48,695 bases of DNA. Origin: Deltaproteobacteria bacterium. GTDB taxonomy: Bacteria > Desulfobacterota > DSM-4660 > Desulfatiglandales > HGW-15. Made by a program: the position numbers and the translations under genes. The notes beneath the pieces were generated by a model. That model was given only the letters and a program-made list of their open reading frames with translations. It searched no databases and was not told the origin of the DNA. Shown here one piece after another: positions 1 to 8,025 of the stretch (position 1 is the stretch's first letter; each line of letters begins with the position of its first letter). The DNA is taken from positions 1-48,695 of the forward strand of contig JAFGGA010000030.1 in the NCBI GenBank assembly GCA_016930835.1, written 5' to 3'.

Positions 1-563
1 AAGACCTTTTATATCGATTTCTATGGGACCCTTAGTGAAAAGGATTTTTTTCATATTTTTTTCAAGAGCTTTTCACGGGTGGAAACAAAGATCGAAAATC
101 CAGGTGGTATATTGAAGAGCTTGTTTGTTGGTGTTAAACCCAAAATCACTTTTGATCCCGAAACAGGACAAATGGATATCACACCTTCTTATGATCCCGA
201 AGATAGACCTCTGGTATTTAATGAAGCATTGGACGCTCTGGCCAAATATGTAGATGACACAGTCAGGCAGGTTGAATCTCAAATACTTATTCTTCGTCAC
301 AATGAATACGCAAACCCCTGGGATAATCTGAGCCTGAACCAAAAAAAGCCTGCGTCCTGATTATCCACTCAGGTGGAAAAAATATTTATTATACGGGAGA
401 AATTCAAAAAGCAGGGCTCAAAAGCCCCTCCCAAGCCAGAATGGCCGCGGAATATTTGTTAAAGAATGGCATCATTTCAGTGATATCATGTTTAAAAAAT
501 GGGTCACCCATACGGTTTAGGGTCAAAGGCTTCCGTATGGACATTAAAAACAATCCGCCTTGA
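1..563 (+). pseudogene. Probable decayed ATPase-like gene (5' end outside window), frameshifted
   Basis: A reading frame enters from the left edge and stops at 358-360. In the -1 frame, coding-like sequence continues without a stop from 348 to the TGA at 561-563 (71 codons) but has no usable start codon. The first part (containing YIDFYGTLSEKDFF and PKITFDPETGQ) resembles the middle of prokaryotic AAA-type 'archaeal ATPase' proteins. The second part (GLKSPSQARMAAEYLLKNG) resembles the winged-helix region near their C-terminus. The Walker B part expected between them is not visible, so an internally deleted and frameshifted remnant is the simplest reading. Family assignment is by eye and tentative. 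A programmed -1 frameshift at the A7 run (341-347) or a sequencing error there are alternatives. Confidence 0.45.
342..373 (+). other. Slippery heptamer A AAA AAG followed by a stem-loop
   Basis: In the zero frame of the left-edge gene the bases 342-348 read A AAA AAG, the classical -1 slippery heptamer known from dnaX. Seven bases later a perfect 5-bp stem (CCTGA 356-360, TCAGG 369-373, loop of 8) encloses the zero-frame stop codon. A -1 slip here would join the two coding pieces. The geometry fits a frameshift signal, but the stem is short and the surrounding gene looks decayed, so function is uncertain. Confidence 0.3.
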
Positions 564-642
564 ATTCGCTCGACTCTCGGAAAGGGTCTTCGAGGCCATT
601 CAATCAAAGCGACTTTAGGAGAGGGCATAGGACGGATTTTTT

Positions 643-671
643 TTGACTTACAAAAGCCGATTTCATATAAT
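643..671 (+). promoter_or_regulatory. Sigma-70-type promoter of the AprAB-like operon
   Basis: TTGACT at 643-648 (5 of 6 consensus) and TATAAT at 666-671 (6 of 6) are separated by exactly 17 bases. Transcription would start near 678, leaving a leader of about 50 bases before the small zinc-finger gene at 730. This is the best promoter match I found in the window and points to strong expression of the three downstream genes. Confidence 0.7.
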
Positions 672-729
672 CCCATCACCAAAAATAGAGTTTGTACCAT
701 CTCATCTTACAACAAACAGGAGGAAGATA

Positions 730-939
730 ATGGCAAAAAATGAAAAGTGTGAGTATTGTGGACGGCCCCTTAAGAGAGGGCCTGAAATCAGAATTCGTAG
801 GGGCAAAAAACACGTATATTGTTCCGAGTTTTGTTTCAGGCTGCATTTTTATGATGTTCCCACTATAACGCACAAAGATCTACAAGAGTTTTACCAATTA
901 CGAGCAGTAAGCGTCCCGTTTATTCCTAGATACAAATAA
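730..939 (+). CDS. Small treble-clef/TRASH-like zinc-finger protein (69 aa)
   Basis: The start is the ATG at 730, preceded by a good Shine-Dalgarno (AGGAGGAA, 718-725). A longer in-frame start further upstream would lie inside the promoter. The protein has a CEYC pair (Cys7, Cys10) and a CSEFC pair (Cys31, Cys35), a C-x2-C...C-x3-C arrangement typical of TRASH/YHS or MYM-type metal-binding fingers, within a basic stretch (RIRRGKK). It lies 21 bases before the AprA-like gene and shares its promoter, so it may be a metallochaperone, assembly factor or metal-responsive regulator for that enzyme. This role is inferred from position only. The end of the protein (about residues 40-69) has no recognisable motif. 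Confidence 0.8.
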   Translation: MAKNEKCEYCGRPLKRGPEIRIRRGKKHVYCSEFCFRLHFYDVPTITHKDLQEFYQLRAVSVPFIPRYK

Positions 940-960
940 TCAATCAAAAGGAGAATAAAA

Positions 961-2754
961 ATGGTCGATAAGCTTGAGCAATTAGCTGATGAGGTCATCG
1001 AAACAGACTTCCTCATCATTGGTGGAGGTTTGGTTGGAAGCATGGCCGCCATTCGTGCGAAGAAAAAGAGCAAAAAGATAGACATTACGATAATCGATAA
1101 GGCAACCATGGAATACAGCGGTGACGGCACCGGTCTGGATAATTTTCTCCAAGTCCCGCTACGTAAAAAAGATTCCAAGAAAAGAGCGGTTGACAATGAG
1201 GAGGCAAAAAAGTCGGTATTTGGCAGCGACAGATTAAAAGGGCTCACACAGACAAAGCTGGATGCCATACAGATGGAAAATGCATTCTTATCCCAGCCGA
1301 TCCTGGAAGAAATCGGGGTCCAGGTCAGCGAAGATGACGGTACGAACAAGGTTATCCAGGGGTACAGAAGAGGAACGGTATGGGGTCGCGTGGAATATGA
1401 TGAAAAAGGAAAACCCACAGAGCCATTTTTTGGAACCATATCGAGAGGAACCGACCTTAAGGTTAGATTGGGAACCGCGGTACGCAAATCGGGGGTCAGG
1501 GTTTTTGACAGAACCATGGTGACCAGTGTGATCACACAGGAAGGAGAAGCCGTCGGGGCCACCGCATTGAATACAAGGACGGGCAGGTTCTATGTGTTCA
1601 AAGCCAAGGCCATACTTATGGCAACCGGTGGTATGAGCAGGCTTTATCCATATAAATGGGGTCCCTTTCCCAACAGGCTATTTTATACTTTGGCATCTCC
1701 GGTCCTGGACGGGGGTGGCCATGTTTGTGCGTACAATGCCGGGGCCAAGATGTATAGCATGGAAATGGCCGTGGTCTATAATGTTTCAAAAGGTATTAAT
1801 CACAGCAGCGGTGGTGGCGCTTGTAACTGGTATTTCAAGATGTACAATTCCAAAGGGGAAGTCCTTGAGGATAAATATCCCGATATGGTCGTGACCAAGG
1901 CAGGCGGAATGATCCCGGGGGTTAATTTCCTGTACTCTCCGAATATGCAGAACCCCGAGTTTGAACGCGAAGTGATCAAATCAGCGAAGCATAAGGCCCT
2001 GAAGGATGAGATCATCGGGACGTATTTTACAGCCGTGACCGAACCACCCAAGGCACTCAAATTCCACAAGCTCGCCGGAGGACTTACCAATGAGCCTCCC
2101 GCCGAATGTGTCTCGGTTATCATCGGCAAAGGCAATACAGGTAGCGGGGGCATATTCCGCGAGAACGAGCAATCCGAAACAAGTGTGAAAAATCTGTTTG
2201 CCGCGGGCAATGTTGTTGGTCGAGGCGGTTCCGGCGGGTTTACTTGGGGGTGCCTTATCGCCGACCACGTGGTGGAACTGGTCAAGGATAAAAACAAGCT
2301 TGCAGCATTCGGCAAGGACCAGTTCAAGCAAATCGATGAGGCGAAGAAATGGGTCTATGCCCCCTTGGGAAGGGAAGTGGCCCATCGGGTCAACCCCTTG
2401 GAGCTGGAGGATTATATTCGGGGTGTGAATGATACCTTTATCGGCATCCATAGGAACAAACCGAGATTGGAACGTGCCGTCGAGCTCATACAATTAGCCA
2501 AGAAGGGGGCTGTTCCCAATTTGGCCGTCAGCAACTGGCACGAGCTCATGCGCGCCATTGAGGTTCAGAATATTATTGATATCTCGGAGCAGCATGCCCA
2601 ATCCGCTCTGATTCGAACCGAGAGCCGTTTGCTCCCGATGCACTACAGGGACGACTTTCCCAATGAAGATCCCGTATGGGATGATATCGTCGTGACGGTG
2701 CAGAAGGTCGCGGGGAAAGCCAAATATCGAAAAGAACATCTAAACAAGGAGTAA
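961..2754 (+). CDS. AprA-like / fumarate reductase-type FAD flavoprotein (597 aa)
   Basis: This is a member of the FAD-binding flavoprotein superfamily that includes adenylylsulfate reductase alpha (AprA), fumarate reductase and succinate dehydrogenase. Visible features are the dinucleotide-binding GGGLVG (residues 21-26), the second FAD motif ILMATGG in the middle, and the late FAD motif LFAAGNVVGRGGSGGF. The C-terminal part, with HELMRAIEVQNIIDISEQHA and RTESRLLPMHYRDDFP, matches the layout of the AprA C-terminus (ESR...YRADF). The length is somewhat shorter than AprA (about 650). An SD (AAGGAG) precedes the ATG. It is followed five bases later by an AprB-like ferredoxin, so electrons probably pass between FAD and that protein. 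Substrate is unknown; sulfite/APS chemistry cannot be assumed, because the AprA active-site residues were not verified. Confidence 0.85.
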   Translation: MVDKLEQLADEVIETDFLIIGGGLVGSMAAIRAKKKSKKIDITIIDKATMEYSGDGTGLDNFLQVPLRKKDSKKRAVDNEEAKKSVFGSDRLKGLTQTKLDAIQMENAFLSQPILEEIGVQVSEDDGTNKVIQGYRRGTVWGRVEYDEKGKPTEPFFGTISRGTDLKVRLGTAVRKSGVRVFDRTMVTSVITQEGEAVGATALNTRTGRFYVFKAKAILMATGGMSRLYPYKWGPFPNRLFYTLASPVLDGGGHVCAYNAGAKMYSMEMAVVYNVSKGINHSSGGGACNWYFKMYNSKGEVLEDKYPDMVVTKAGGMIPGVNFLYSPNMQNPEFEREVIKSAKHKALKDEIIGTYFTAVTEPPKALKFHKLAGGLTNEPPAECVSVIIGKGNTGSGGIFRENEQSETSVKNLFAAGNVVGRGGSGGFTWGCLIADHVVELVKDKNKLAAFGKDQFKQIDEAKKWVYAPLGREVAHRVNPLELEDYIRGVNDTFIGIHRNKPRLERAVELIQLAKKGAVPNLAVSNWHELMRAIEVQNIIDISEQHAQSALIRTESRLLPMHYRDDFPNEDPVWDDIVVTVQKVAGKAKYRKEHLNKE

Positions 2755-2759
2755 GACAA

Positions 2760-3038
2760 ATGTATAATGTCAAGATAAATTACGGACCGAAAATCGACTA
2801 TAGATATTGTAATGGTTGCGGCATGTGTTACCAGAACTGCCCTTTGGATGTTTACGGATGGGATGAAGAAAAAAAGATGCCCACGGTGGCTTATCCCGGT
2901 GAATGCTCTTGCTGTTGTTTATGTGAGGTCATGTGCCCGGAAATGGCGATCGATGTGGAGCTTCCTTTACATGCCTTGTTGGACTTTGGGATTACGCCCG
3001 CATCCATCAGCAAATATGAGAAAACGCCATTGACTTAG
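2760..3038 (+). CDS. AprB-like 2x[4Fe-4S] ferredoxin (92 aa)
   Basis: Two cluster-binding motifs are visible. Cys17-x2-Cys20-x2-Cys23-x3-Cys27-Pro comes first, then Cys49-x2-Cys52-x2-Cys55-x3-Cys59-Pro, with two additional cysteines at 51 and 53 (ECSCCCLCEVMCP). The gap of about 20 residues between the motifs and the short C-terminal tail are reminiscent of AprB, though the protein is shorter than AprB. The SD (AGGAG) lies in the end of the flavoprotein gene. Co-transcription with the flavoprotein indicates it is the electron-transfer subunit. The extra cysteines in the second motif are unusual and could allow an alternative cluster ligand or a redox or metal function. Confidence 0.88.
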   Translation: MYNVKINYGPKIDYRYCNGCGMCYQNCPLDVYGWDEEKKMPTVAYPGECSCCCLCEVMCPEMAIDVELPLHALLDFGITPASISKYEKTPLT

Positions 3039-3049
3039 ATTTTATATCC

Positions 3050-3103
3050 AATAATCACACCCTTAAACCACGACACCTCGGTGGAACCCGGGGTGTGATT
3101 ATT
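3050..3103 (+). terminator. Long inverted repeat, probable terminator of the AprAB-like operon
   Basis: A perfect 13-bp inverted repeat (AATAATCACACCC, 3050-3062, against 3091-3103) encloses a 28-base loop that itself contains a short CACCTCGGTG hairpin. It begins 12 bases after the ferredoxin stop codon. The descending arm ends in GATTATTTG, a weak U-rich tail. It lies between convergent genes, so it may serve both strands. Confidence 0.6.
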
Positions 3104-3162
3104 TGCCCGCATATCGCGCATTGTTTATCCTATATCTCAGATCAAAATAAATCCCCGTTGAA

Positions 3163-4179
3163 TCAATCAGAAAAAGCATATTGCGCGGCTCCCAGTAATG
3201 CGGCCTGATCATTCAGGATCACCTTTACGGGGATCCTTTCCAAAAGGCCTTTGAATCGCCCTTTGTCCGTAAAGGCCTTCATGAAAAGGCCTTGTTTTAA
3301 TCGGGGTAATATCTTAGGGGGTATGCCGCCCCCCAGGTACACACCCCCGCGGGTCAAGCCGATCAAGGCCAGATTGCCGGCCACAGCACCCAGAATGGAA
3401 ATAAACATGTCCAATGCCTTCATGCATAAAGGATTGTTTCTCTCTAGGACGGCGCGGGTGACCACTCTGGCCGCGTCCATTTCCTGGAACATCCGGGTCA
3501 GATAACCAGGCTCCGGATAGGATGTATTCTGCTTTAACCATGAATATATACTGACCAGGCCCGGCCCCGATACGATCCTTTCCACACTGACATGCCCCCA
3601 TTCACGGTGTAAATATCGCCATAACGAGATCTCCTCCTCATTGGTGGGTGCAAAATCCACGTGTCCACCTTCGGAAGACAAGGGGATATGAACTCCATCC
3701 CTTACAACAAGCAGGGCCTGACCCAGTCCCGTCCCAGGGGCAACTACGGCGAGAGGGGCTCTTTTTTGAACCTTCGCCTTGTTTAATGGGGTAAGATCCT
3801 TCGCCGACATCAAAGGAACCGCCATGGCCGTGGCCGCCAGGTCATTGATCAGGCGTATGGATTGCCAGCCAAAACGTTGCTTGATCCGCCTTTCTGACAC
3901 AATCCATGGCAGGTTGGTGGTTTTGCACCGGCCGTTGATCACCGGACCGGCGATTCCGAAACAGGCGCTTTGAATCTCAACGGGATGGTGTTCTAAAAAC
4001 CGGGAGATAATATCCTCCAGGTTGGATGATTCACCACTGGGATAGGTCTCCAAGATCTGAAGGACCGGCCTTTTTTTGCCTTGATGAAAGACTCCCAGAT
4101 TGGTCTTGGTACCCCCGATGTCGCCGGCGAGAACCAGTATTTTTTTGTTTTGTAAACCATGTAAAGCCTTCCTCACCAT
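3163..4179 (-). CDS. glk: Glucokinase
   Basis: ATP-dependent phosphorylation of glucose to glucose-6-phosphate in the cytoplasm. The bacterial Glk family is recognised by GDIGGTKTNLGVF near the N-terminus (phosphate-binding loop), NDLAATA (catalytic aspartate), APGTGLGQA and SEGGHVDFAP. I place the start at the ATG at 4179 (338 aa, close to the about 320 of E. coli Glk). An in-frame start at 4215 would add 12 residues encoded partly by a low-complexity C-rich repeat, so I disfavour it. It is the last gene of the minus-strand gnd-zwf-pgl-glk cluster and supplies the substrate of Zwf. The 302-base gap to pgl holds GC-rich hairpin repeats, so coupling to pgl may be partial. Confidence 0.88.
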   Translation of the reverse strand: MVRKALHGLQNKKILVLAGDIGGTKTNLGVFHQGKKRPVLQILETYPSGESSNLEDIISRFLEHHPVEIQSACFGIAGPVINGRCKTTNLPWIVSERRIKQRFGWQSIRLINDLAATAMAVPLMSAKDLTPLNKAKVQKRAPLAVVAPGTGLGQALLVVRDGVHIPLSSEGGHVDFAPTNEEEISLWRYLHREWGHVSVERIVSGPGLVSIYSWLKQNTSYPEPGYLTRMFQEMDAARVVTRAVLERNNPLCMKALDMFISILGAVAGNLALIGLTRGGVYLGGGIPPKILPRLKQGLFMKAFTDKGRFKGLLERIPVKVILNDQAALLGAAQYAFSD

Positions 4180-4481
4180 TTTTTTGAACCCCCTCCCCCT
4201 AACCCCCTCCCGCAAGGGGAGGGAGAGTCAGTTTCAGATTATGCAAACGCCAATATGGCCAAAAATCGAATTCATGATGCTTATACATAGCTGTTAAAAT
4301 GTCCACAGGCTCCAGACCCCTTTCCGCAAGGGGAGGGGGATGAATGCACGGGCACTAACTGGTTGCCGGGTGAATCTGGATGTCCGCATTTGGATAGCAA
4401 ATGGAAAAAGATTTTTTTATCTCTCGTCCAAGATCCAGCATCCAGTGGCGCATCGCACAGGTTATAAAAGATATCATGCCT
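4180..4481. repeat. Gap between pgl and glk with CCCTCCCGCAAGGGGAGGG hairpin repeats
   Basis: A hairpin CCCTCCC (4205-4211), loop GCAAG, GGGAGGG (4217-4223) lies next to a second C-rich run at 4187-4208. A second, diverged copy of the right half (TTTCCGCAAGGGGAGGGGG) lies at 4321-4339. These resemble the short C-rich/G-rich intergenic repeats found dispersed in many bacterial genomes. No gene is evident in the stretch on either strand. Confidence 0.5.
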
Positions 4482-5237
4482 TTATTCGTCGATCTGGAGT
4501 GGAGTATCGTTCATGAGTGCCGACGCCGCCTCCTCATCCATAAGCCAAATCAAATCTCCATGCACTGGCTGGATTCTTTGGGCAGGCAATATTGCCCCTT
4601 TATCATGAAAAATCTTTTCTACGATCTGTGCTTTTTCTTTCCCGGAAGCCAAGATGATAACATGCTGTGCTGCATTCAGAATCGGCAGGGTGAGTGTGAT
4701 CCTAAAAACATTTGGGCGACCACCCTTAACGGCAACGACCCACTTTTTCGTATTGTTTAACGCCCCGTGCCCCGGGAAAAGCGAGGCTGTGTGTCCATCC
4801 GTACCGATCCCCAGTAGGATAAGATCAAAAACCGGATCAATCTTTCCTCTTGAATGAAAGAATGTCTCCAGTTCTTTTTGATATTGTTCGGTCCCCTTAT
4901 CAGGTCGGACATCTCCCCGCATGGGATGGATTTGATGTTTCGGAATAGGGATTCTATCCAAAAAATCCTTTTTCGCCGTGCCGTAATTACTGTCCGGATC
5001 TTCTGCCCTCACACACCGCTCATCCACCCAAAACAGATGAAAAGCACTCCATGGCATCTCGGACAAATACGGTTCTTCTTTGAATAGCCGATGCAAAGGT
5101 CTCGGTGTAGAGCCGCCGGATATGGCCGACAAAAAAAATCCTTTCTCTGCAACGGCCTCCTTTGCCCAGGTCAGGATCATCCCGGCCCCTGCCCGGGCCA
5201 ATTCTTCCGATTTTTTGTGAATAATGATTTCAGTCAT
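4482..5237 (-). CDS. pgl: 6-phosphogluconolactonase
   Basis: Hydrolyses 6-phosphoglucono-delta-lactone to 6-phosphogluconate, the second step of the oxidative pentose phosphate pathway. The 251-aa protein is of the DevB/Pgl type (not the beta-propeller YbhE type): AISGGSTPRPLHRLF near residue 40, FWVDERCV followed by DPDSNYGTA, and LLGIGTDGHTASLFPG around residue 145 are the family signatures. It lies downstream of zwf on the same strand but is separated from it by a 267-base gap that contains a palindromic repeat element. No strong SD is visible before the ATG at 5237. Confidence 0.9.
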   Translation of the reverse strand: MTEIIIHKKSEELARAGAGMILTWAKEAVAEKGFFLSAISGGSTPRPLHRLFKEEPYLSEMPWSAFHLFWVDERCVRAEDPDSNYGTAKKDFLDRIPIPKHQIHPMRGDVRPDKGTEQYQKELETFFHSRGKIDPVFDLILLGIGTDGHTASLFPGHGALNNTKKWVVAVKGGRPNVFRITLTLPILNAAQHVIILASGKEKAQIVEKIFHDKGAILPAQRIQPVHGDLIWLMDEEAASALMNDTPLQIDE

Positions 5238-5320
5238 TACTGTCTAAATAAAATCCACATCCTCAGGAAAAACTTCCACTCTTATATCCGAGCAATGCCC
5301 TTGGAGATGATTTTTTTATT

Positions 5321-5497
5321 TGTAACAATTTAGTTTTTCTAACTCCAAACGATTGGATTCCGCGATCAAGTCGTGGAATGATCGTGCAAAAATCAGAGGT
5401 GATCATTTACCATCGCGTAACCAAAACTAGGCTGGTCATTCCGCGACTTGATCGCGGAATCCATGGGTCTGCGCCAAGTTTTTCAACAATCTAAAAT
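5321..5497. repeat. Palindromic intergenic element, copy 1 (core in orientation A)
   Basis: The element has two 27-bp arms, 5355-5381 and 5436-5462, inverted to each other with one mismatch. Each arm is itself a near-palindrome (TTCCGCGA-TCAAG-TCGCGGAA type). The arms enclose a 54-bp core (5382-5435). Flanks starting TGTAACAATTTAG and ending CAATCTAAAAT are shared with a second copy at 11574-11752 in the same orientation, while the core is reversed. It has no coding potential and sits between zwf and pgl, where it could act as an mRNA hairpin. Confidence 0.85.
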
Positions 5498-5504
5498 GAG
5501 ACTT

Positions 5505-7052
5505 TTATTTTAGTTTCTCAATCTCCTCAGGTCCCCATGTACCGGCACCGTAAGGTAGTAAGATCCCGGCTTTTGCACTACATTCTTCGCATACCCTTAA
5601 GATAGGTGTTAAAAAAGACCAGCAAAGCTCTACTCCGTCTTGCCGCCAGAAAAGCATATGATCACCAAGCATGCAATCCATAAGCACTTTTTCATAGGCA
5701 TCCAATGAAGGCCCAGTAACACCTTGATCATAATGAAAGTCCATGGTCACGGATCGCAAACAGACCTTGGCGCCCGGATTCTTGGTTTGAAATGTCAGGG
5801 TAATGCGTTCCTCGGGATAGATGCCAAGGATCAGTCGGTTTGCCGTGATGTGCTCACCGAGTATCTGCCGGAACATGGAGTGAGGGACTTCTTTAAACTG
5901 GATGATGATTTCCGTTAATTTTTTAGCCATCCTTTTACCGGATGTGAGATAAAACGGCACTCCCTGCCATCGCCAGTTATCCAGAAATATTTTCATCATG
6001 GCAAATGTGGGGACAAATGATTGCGGACTCACGTCTTCTTCTTCACGATAGGCGGGAACCGGCATGCCATGTATGGTTCCGGACGTATATTGTCCAAGTA
6101 CGAGATTACCCCTCATATCGTCTACGGGGAAGGGCCGAAGTGCGCGGTAGACCTTGACTTTTTCATCAAGTACACGATCCGCCTCAAACCGTGAAGGAGG
6201 TTCCATGGCCGTAAGAGCCAATAGTTGCATCATATGGTTCTGAAACATATCCCTCAATACACCGGCCTGTTCATAATAGCCTGCTCGATGTTCCACACCG
6301 AGGTCTTCAGCCGCCATAACGGTTATATGATCAATATAGGTCCTGTTCCAGACAGGCTCAAAGATGGCATTGGCAAAACGAAACATCAAAATGTTTTGGA
6401 CCGTTTCTTTGGCCAGGTAGTGGTCGATTCTATAAATCTGATGTTCCCTAAAATGCTCATGAAGTGATTTGTCCAGGTCAACAGCTGTTTCCAGGTCTCG
6501 CCCGAACGGCTTTTCCACAACAATTCGAACCCATCCGTTTCCATTTTCTTGTTCCTTGGAGAGGCCCGCCGTCCCAATCATTCGGGCCGTTTGCCTATAA
6601 AGGGACGGCGGAATGGCCAGATAAAAAAGTCTGTTCCCTTGCGTCTTGAATTGTATCTCAAGCCTTTCCAGATCTTGTTTGAGTTTTAAAAAAGATGATA
6701 AATCATCATAGTCAATAGTTCGATAATGGAGATGGTGTGAAAAATGCCGCCACTTTGTTTCATCTATCTCGTCATCAAAGGGCAACGCATATCTCATTTT
6801 CTCTCGGAATCCATTGCCCCCCAGTTCAGTGCGGGCGCAACCGACGATAAAAAAACGGCGCGGAAGACCACTGTGTAGATATAGATTAAACAAGGCCGGG
6901 ATGATTTTCCTTCCCGTCAGATCTCCGGAAGCACCTACGATCAAAATCGCGCATGGATCACTCAAATGCTCCATCACGCATCGGTCAACGGGAGAGCCAT
7001 CCTGTATGTGGCCAATGACAATTGTTTTCCCATGGCTTTCTTTTTGATCCAT
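5505..7052 (-). CDS. zwf: Glucose-6-phosphate 1-dehydrogenase
   Basis: Oxidises glucose-6-phosphate to the 6-phosphogluconolactone with reduction of NAD(P)+. The cofactor fingerprint LIVGASGDLTGRK lies about 35 residues in, after an N-terminal extension compared with E. coli Zwf (491 aa; here 515). The active-site motif RIDHYLAKETVQN, with the catalytic histidine region, is intact. The C-terminal part shows the usual family blocks (TSGKRM, KEVPHSMF). The ATG at 7052 directly abuts the gnd stop codon (zero-base gap), implying translational coupling within one transcript. Confidence 0.95.
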   Translation of the reverse strand: MDQKESHGKTIVIGHIQDGSPVDRCVMEHLSDPCAILIVGASGDLTGRKIIPALFNLYLHSGLPRRFFIVGCARTELGGNGFREKMRYALPFDDEIDETKWRHFSHHLHYRTIDYDDLSSFLKLKQDLERLEIQFKTQGNRLFYLAIPPSLYRQTARMIGTAGLSKEQENGNGWVRIVVEKPFGRDLETAVDLDKSLHEHFREHQIYRIDHYLAKETVQNILMFRFANAIFEPVWNRTYIDHITVMAAEDLGVEHRAGYYEQAGVLRDMFQNHMMQLLALTAMEPPSRFEADRVLDEKVKVYRALRPFPVDDMRGNLVLGQYTSGTIHGMPVPAYREEEDVSPQSFVPTFAMMKIFLDNWRWQGVPFYLTSGKRMAKKLTEIIIQFKEVPHSMFRQILGEHITANRLILGIYPEERITLTFQTKNPGAKVCLRSVTMDFHYDQGVTGPSLDAYEKVLMDCMLGDHMLFWRQDGVELCWSFLTPILRVCEECSAKAGILLPYGAGTWGPEEIEKLK

Positions 7053-7973
7053 TCAATCACCCCGTTTTTTGTCAACCGACATAGTCTCATGCCCCCCGAA
7101 CTCTCTTCGTAGGGCCGCCACCACCTTGTTTGAGAAAGAATCCCGCGCCTGCGACTCAAACCGGCGCATTAATGACAATGCGATAACCGGTACGGAGACG
7201 CCTGCATCAATCGCCTGTTCTAAGGTCCATCGGCCTCCTCCTGAATCTTCAATCTGGCCCTTGATATCAGAGAGCCTTTCATTTTTTTGAAAGGCTCTCT
7301 CCGCAAGTTCCAAGAGCCATGATCTCACCACACTGCCCTGATTCCACAGGTGGGCCACATCGGCAAAAACGAGTGTATCGGCATAGGGAGACGCATTAAG
7401 GATATCAAACCCTTCCCCGTAAGCCTGCATCATACCGTATTCAATGGCGTTATGGACCATTTTCACATAATGCCCCGCCCCCACATCACCGCAAAGCAGA
7501 TAACCCTCTTCCGGTGCAAGGGTTTGAAATACGGGTTCAAGATATGTGAAGATATTTTTTTTGCCTCCCGCCATTAGGCAGTATCCTTTTTCCAAGCCCC
7601 ATATGCCGCCGCTCACTCCAACATCCATAAAACGGATATCTTTGTCACTAAGGAGATCAGCGCGCCGGATATCGTCTCGATAATAGGTGTTCCCGCCGTC
7701 AATCACCATATCACCGGGGGATAAGATCTCTTTAAAGCGATCGAGATGCTCATCAATGACTTGACCAGCCGGCAGCATGAGCCAAACAATGCGCGGGGAC
7801 CTGAGTTTTTCAACGACCTCTGGGATTGAAAAAGCTCCGGTCGCGCCCTCTTGTACGAGTTGCTCCGTCTTTTCTCGAGTACGATTATAGCCAACCACTT
7901 CATGACCGCCTTTTATTAGGCGTCTGGCCATGTTTATGCCCATTCGACCCAGCCCGATCATTGCCAGTTGCAT
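7053..7973 (-). CDS. gnd: 6-phosphogluconate dehydrogenase, decarboxylating (short form)
   Basis: Oxidative decarboxylation of 6-phosphogluconate to ribulose-5-phosphate. The 306-aa length is that of the short GndA/YqeC-like class rather than the about 470-aa classical enzyme. Motifs are IGLGRMGINMARRL (Rossmann), IDGGNTYYRDD, DVGVSGGIWGLEKGYCLMAGG (substrate site) and GAGHYVKMVHNAIEYGMMQ (with the catalytic lysine). The loop YNRTREKTEQ after the second strand matches the NRxxxK loop that binds the NADP+ phosphate in classical Gnd, so NADP+ preference is likely (inference). It has a strong SD (AAAGGAGAT) and is the first gene of the pathway cluster. Confidence 0.93.
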   Translation of the reverse strand: MQLAMIGLGRMGINMARRLIKGGHEVVGYNRTREKTEQLVQEGATGAFSIPEVVEKLRSPRIVWLMLPAGQVIDEHLDRFKEILSPGDMVIDGGNTYYRDDIRRADLLSDKDIRFMDVGVSGGIWGLEKGYCLMAGGKKNIFTYLEPVFQTLAPEEGYLLCGDVGAGHYVKMVHNAIEYGMMQAYGEGFDILNASPYADTLVFADVAHLWNQGSVVRSWLLELAERAFQKNERLSDIKGQIEDSGGGRWTLEQAIDAGVSVPVIALSLMRRFESQARDSFSNKVVAALRREFGGHETMSVDKKRGD

Positions 7974-8019
7974 GGGTATCTCCTTTAACAGATTTCGTTG
8001 TTTTCATAAACCAGTCATC

Positions 8020-8025
8020 ATTATA
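8020..8025 (-). promoter_or_regulatory. Candidate -10 element upstream of gnd
   Basis: A perfect TATAAT on the minus strand lies about 46 bases before the gnd start, at a plausible distance for the promoter of gnd-zwf-pgl-glk. No good -35 hexamer is present at 16-18 bases spacing, so this may be an activator-dependent promoter or a chance match. The rest of the 187-base gap to the kinase gene shows nothing else recognisable. Confidence 0.35.

Noticed and set aside
961-2754. Calling the flavoprotein aprA outright
   Set aside because: Similarity to AprA is strong in the C-terminal part, but the order, the shorter length and the unverified active-site residues do not allow the assignment.
4401-4760. 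Plus-strand 119-codon open frame over the pgl gene
   Set aside because: It is the antisense shadow of pgl; the opposite strand carries all 6-phosphogluconolactonase motifs and there is no SD or family similarity for this frame.
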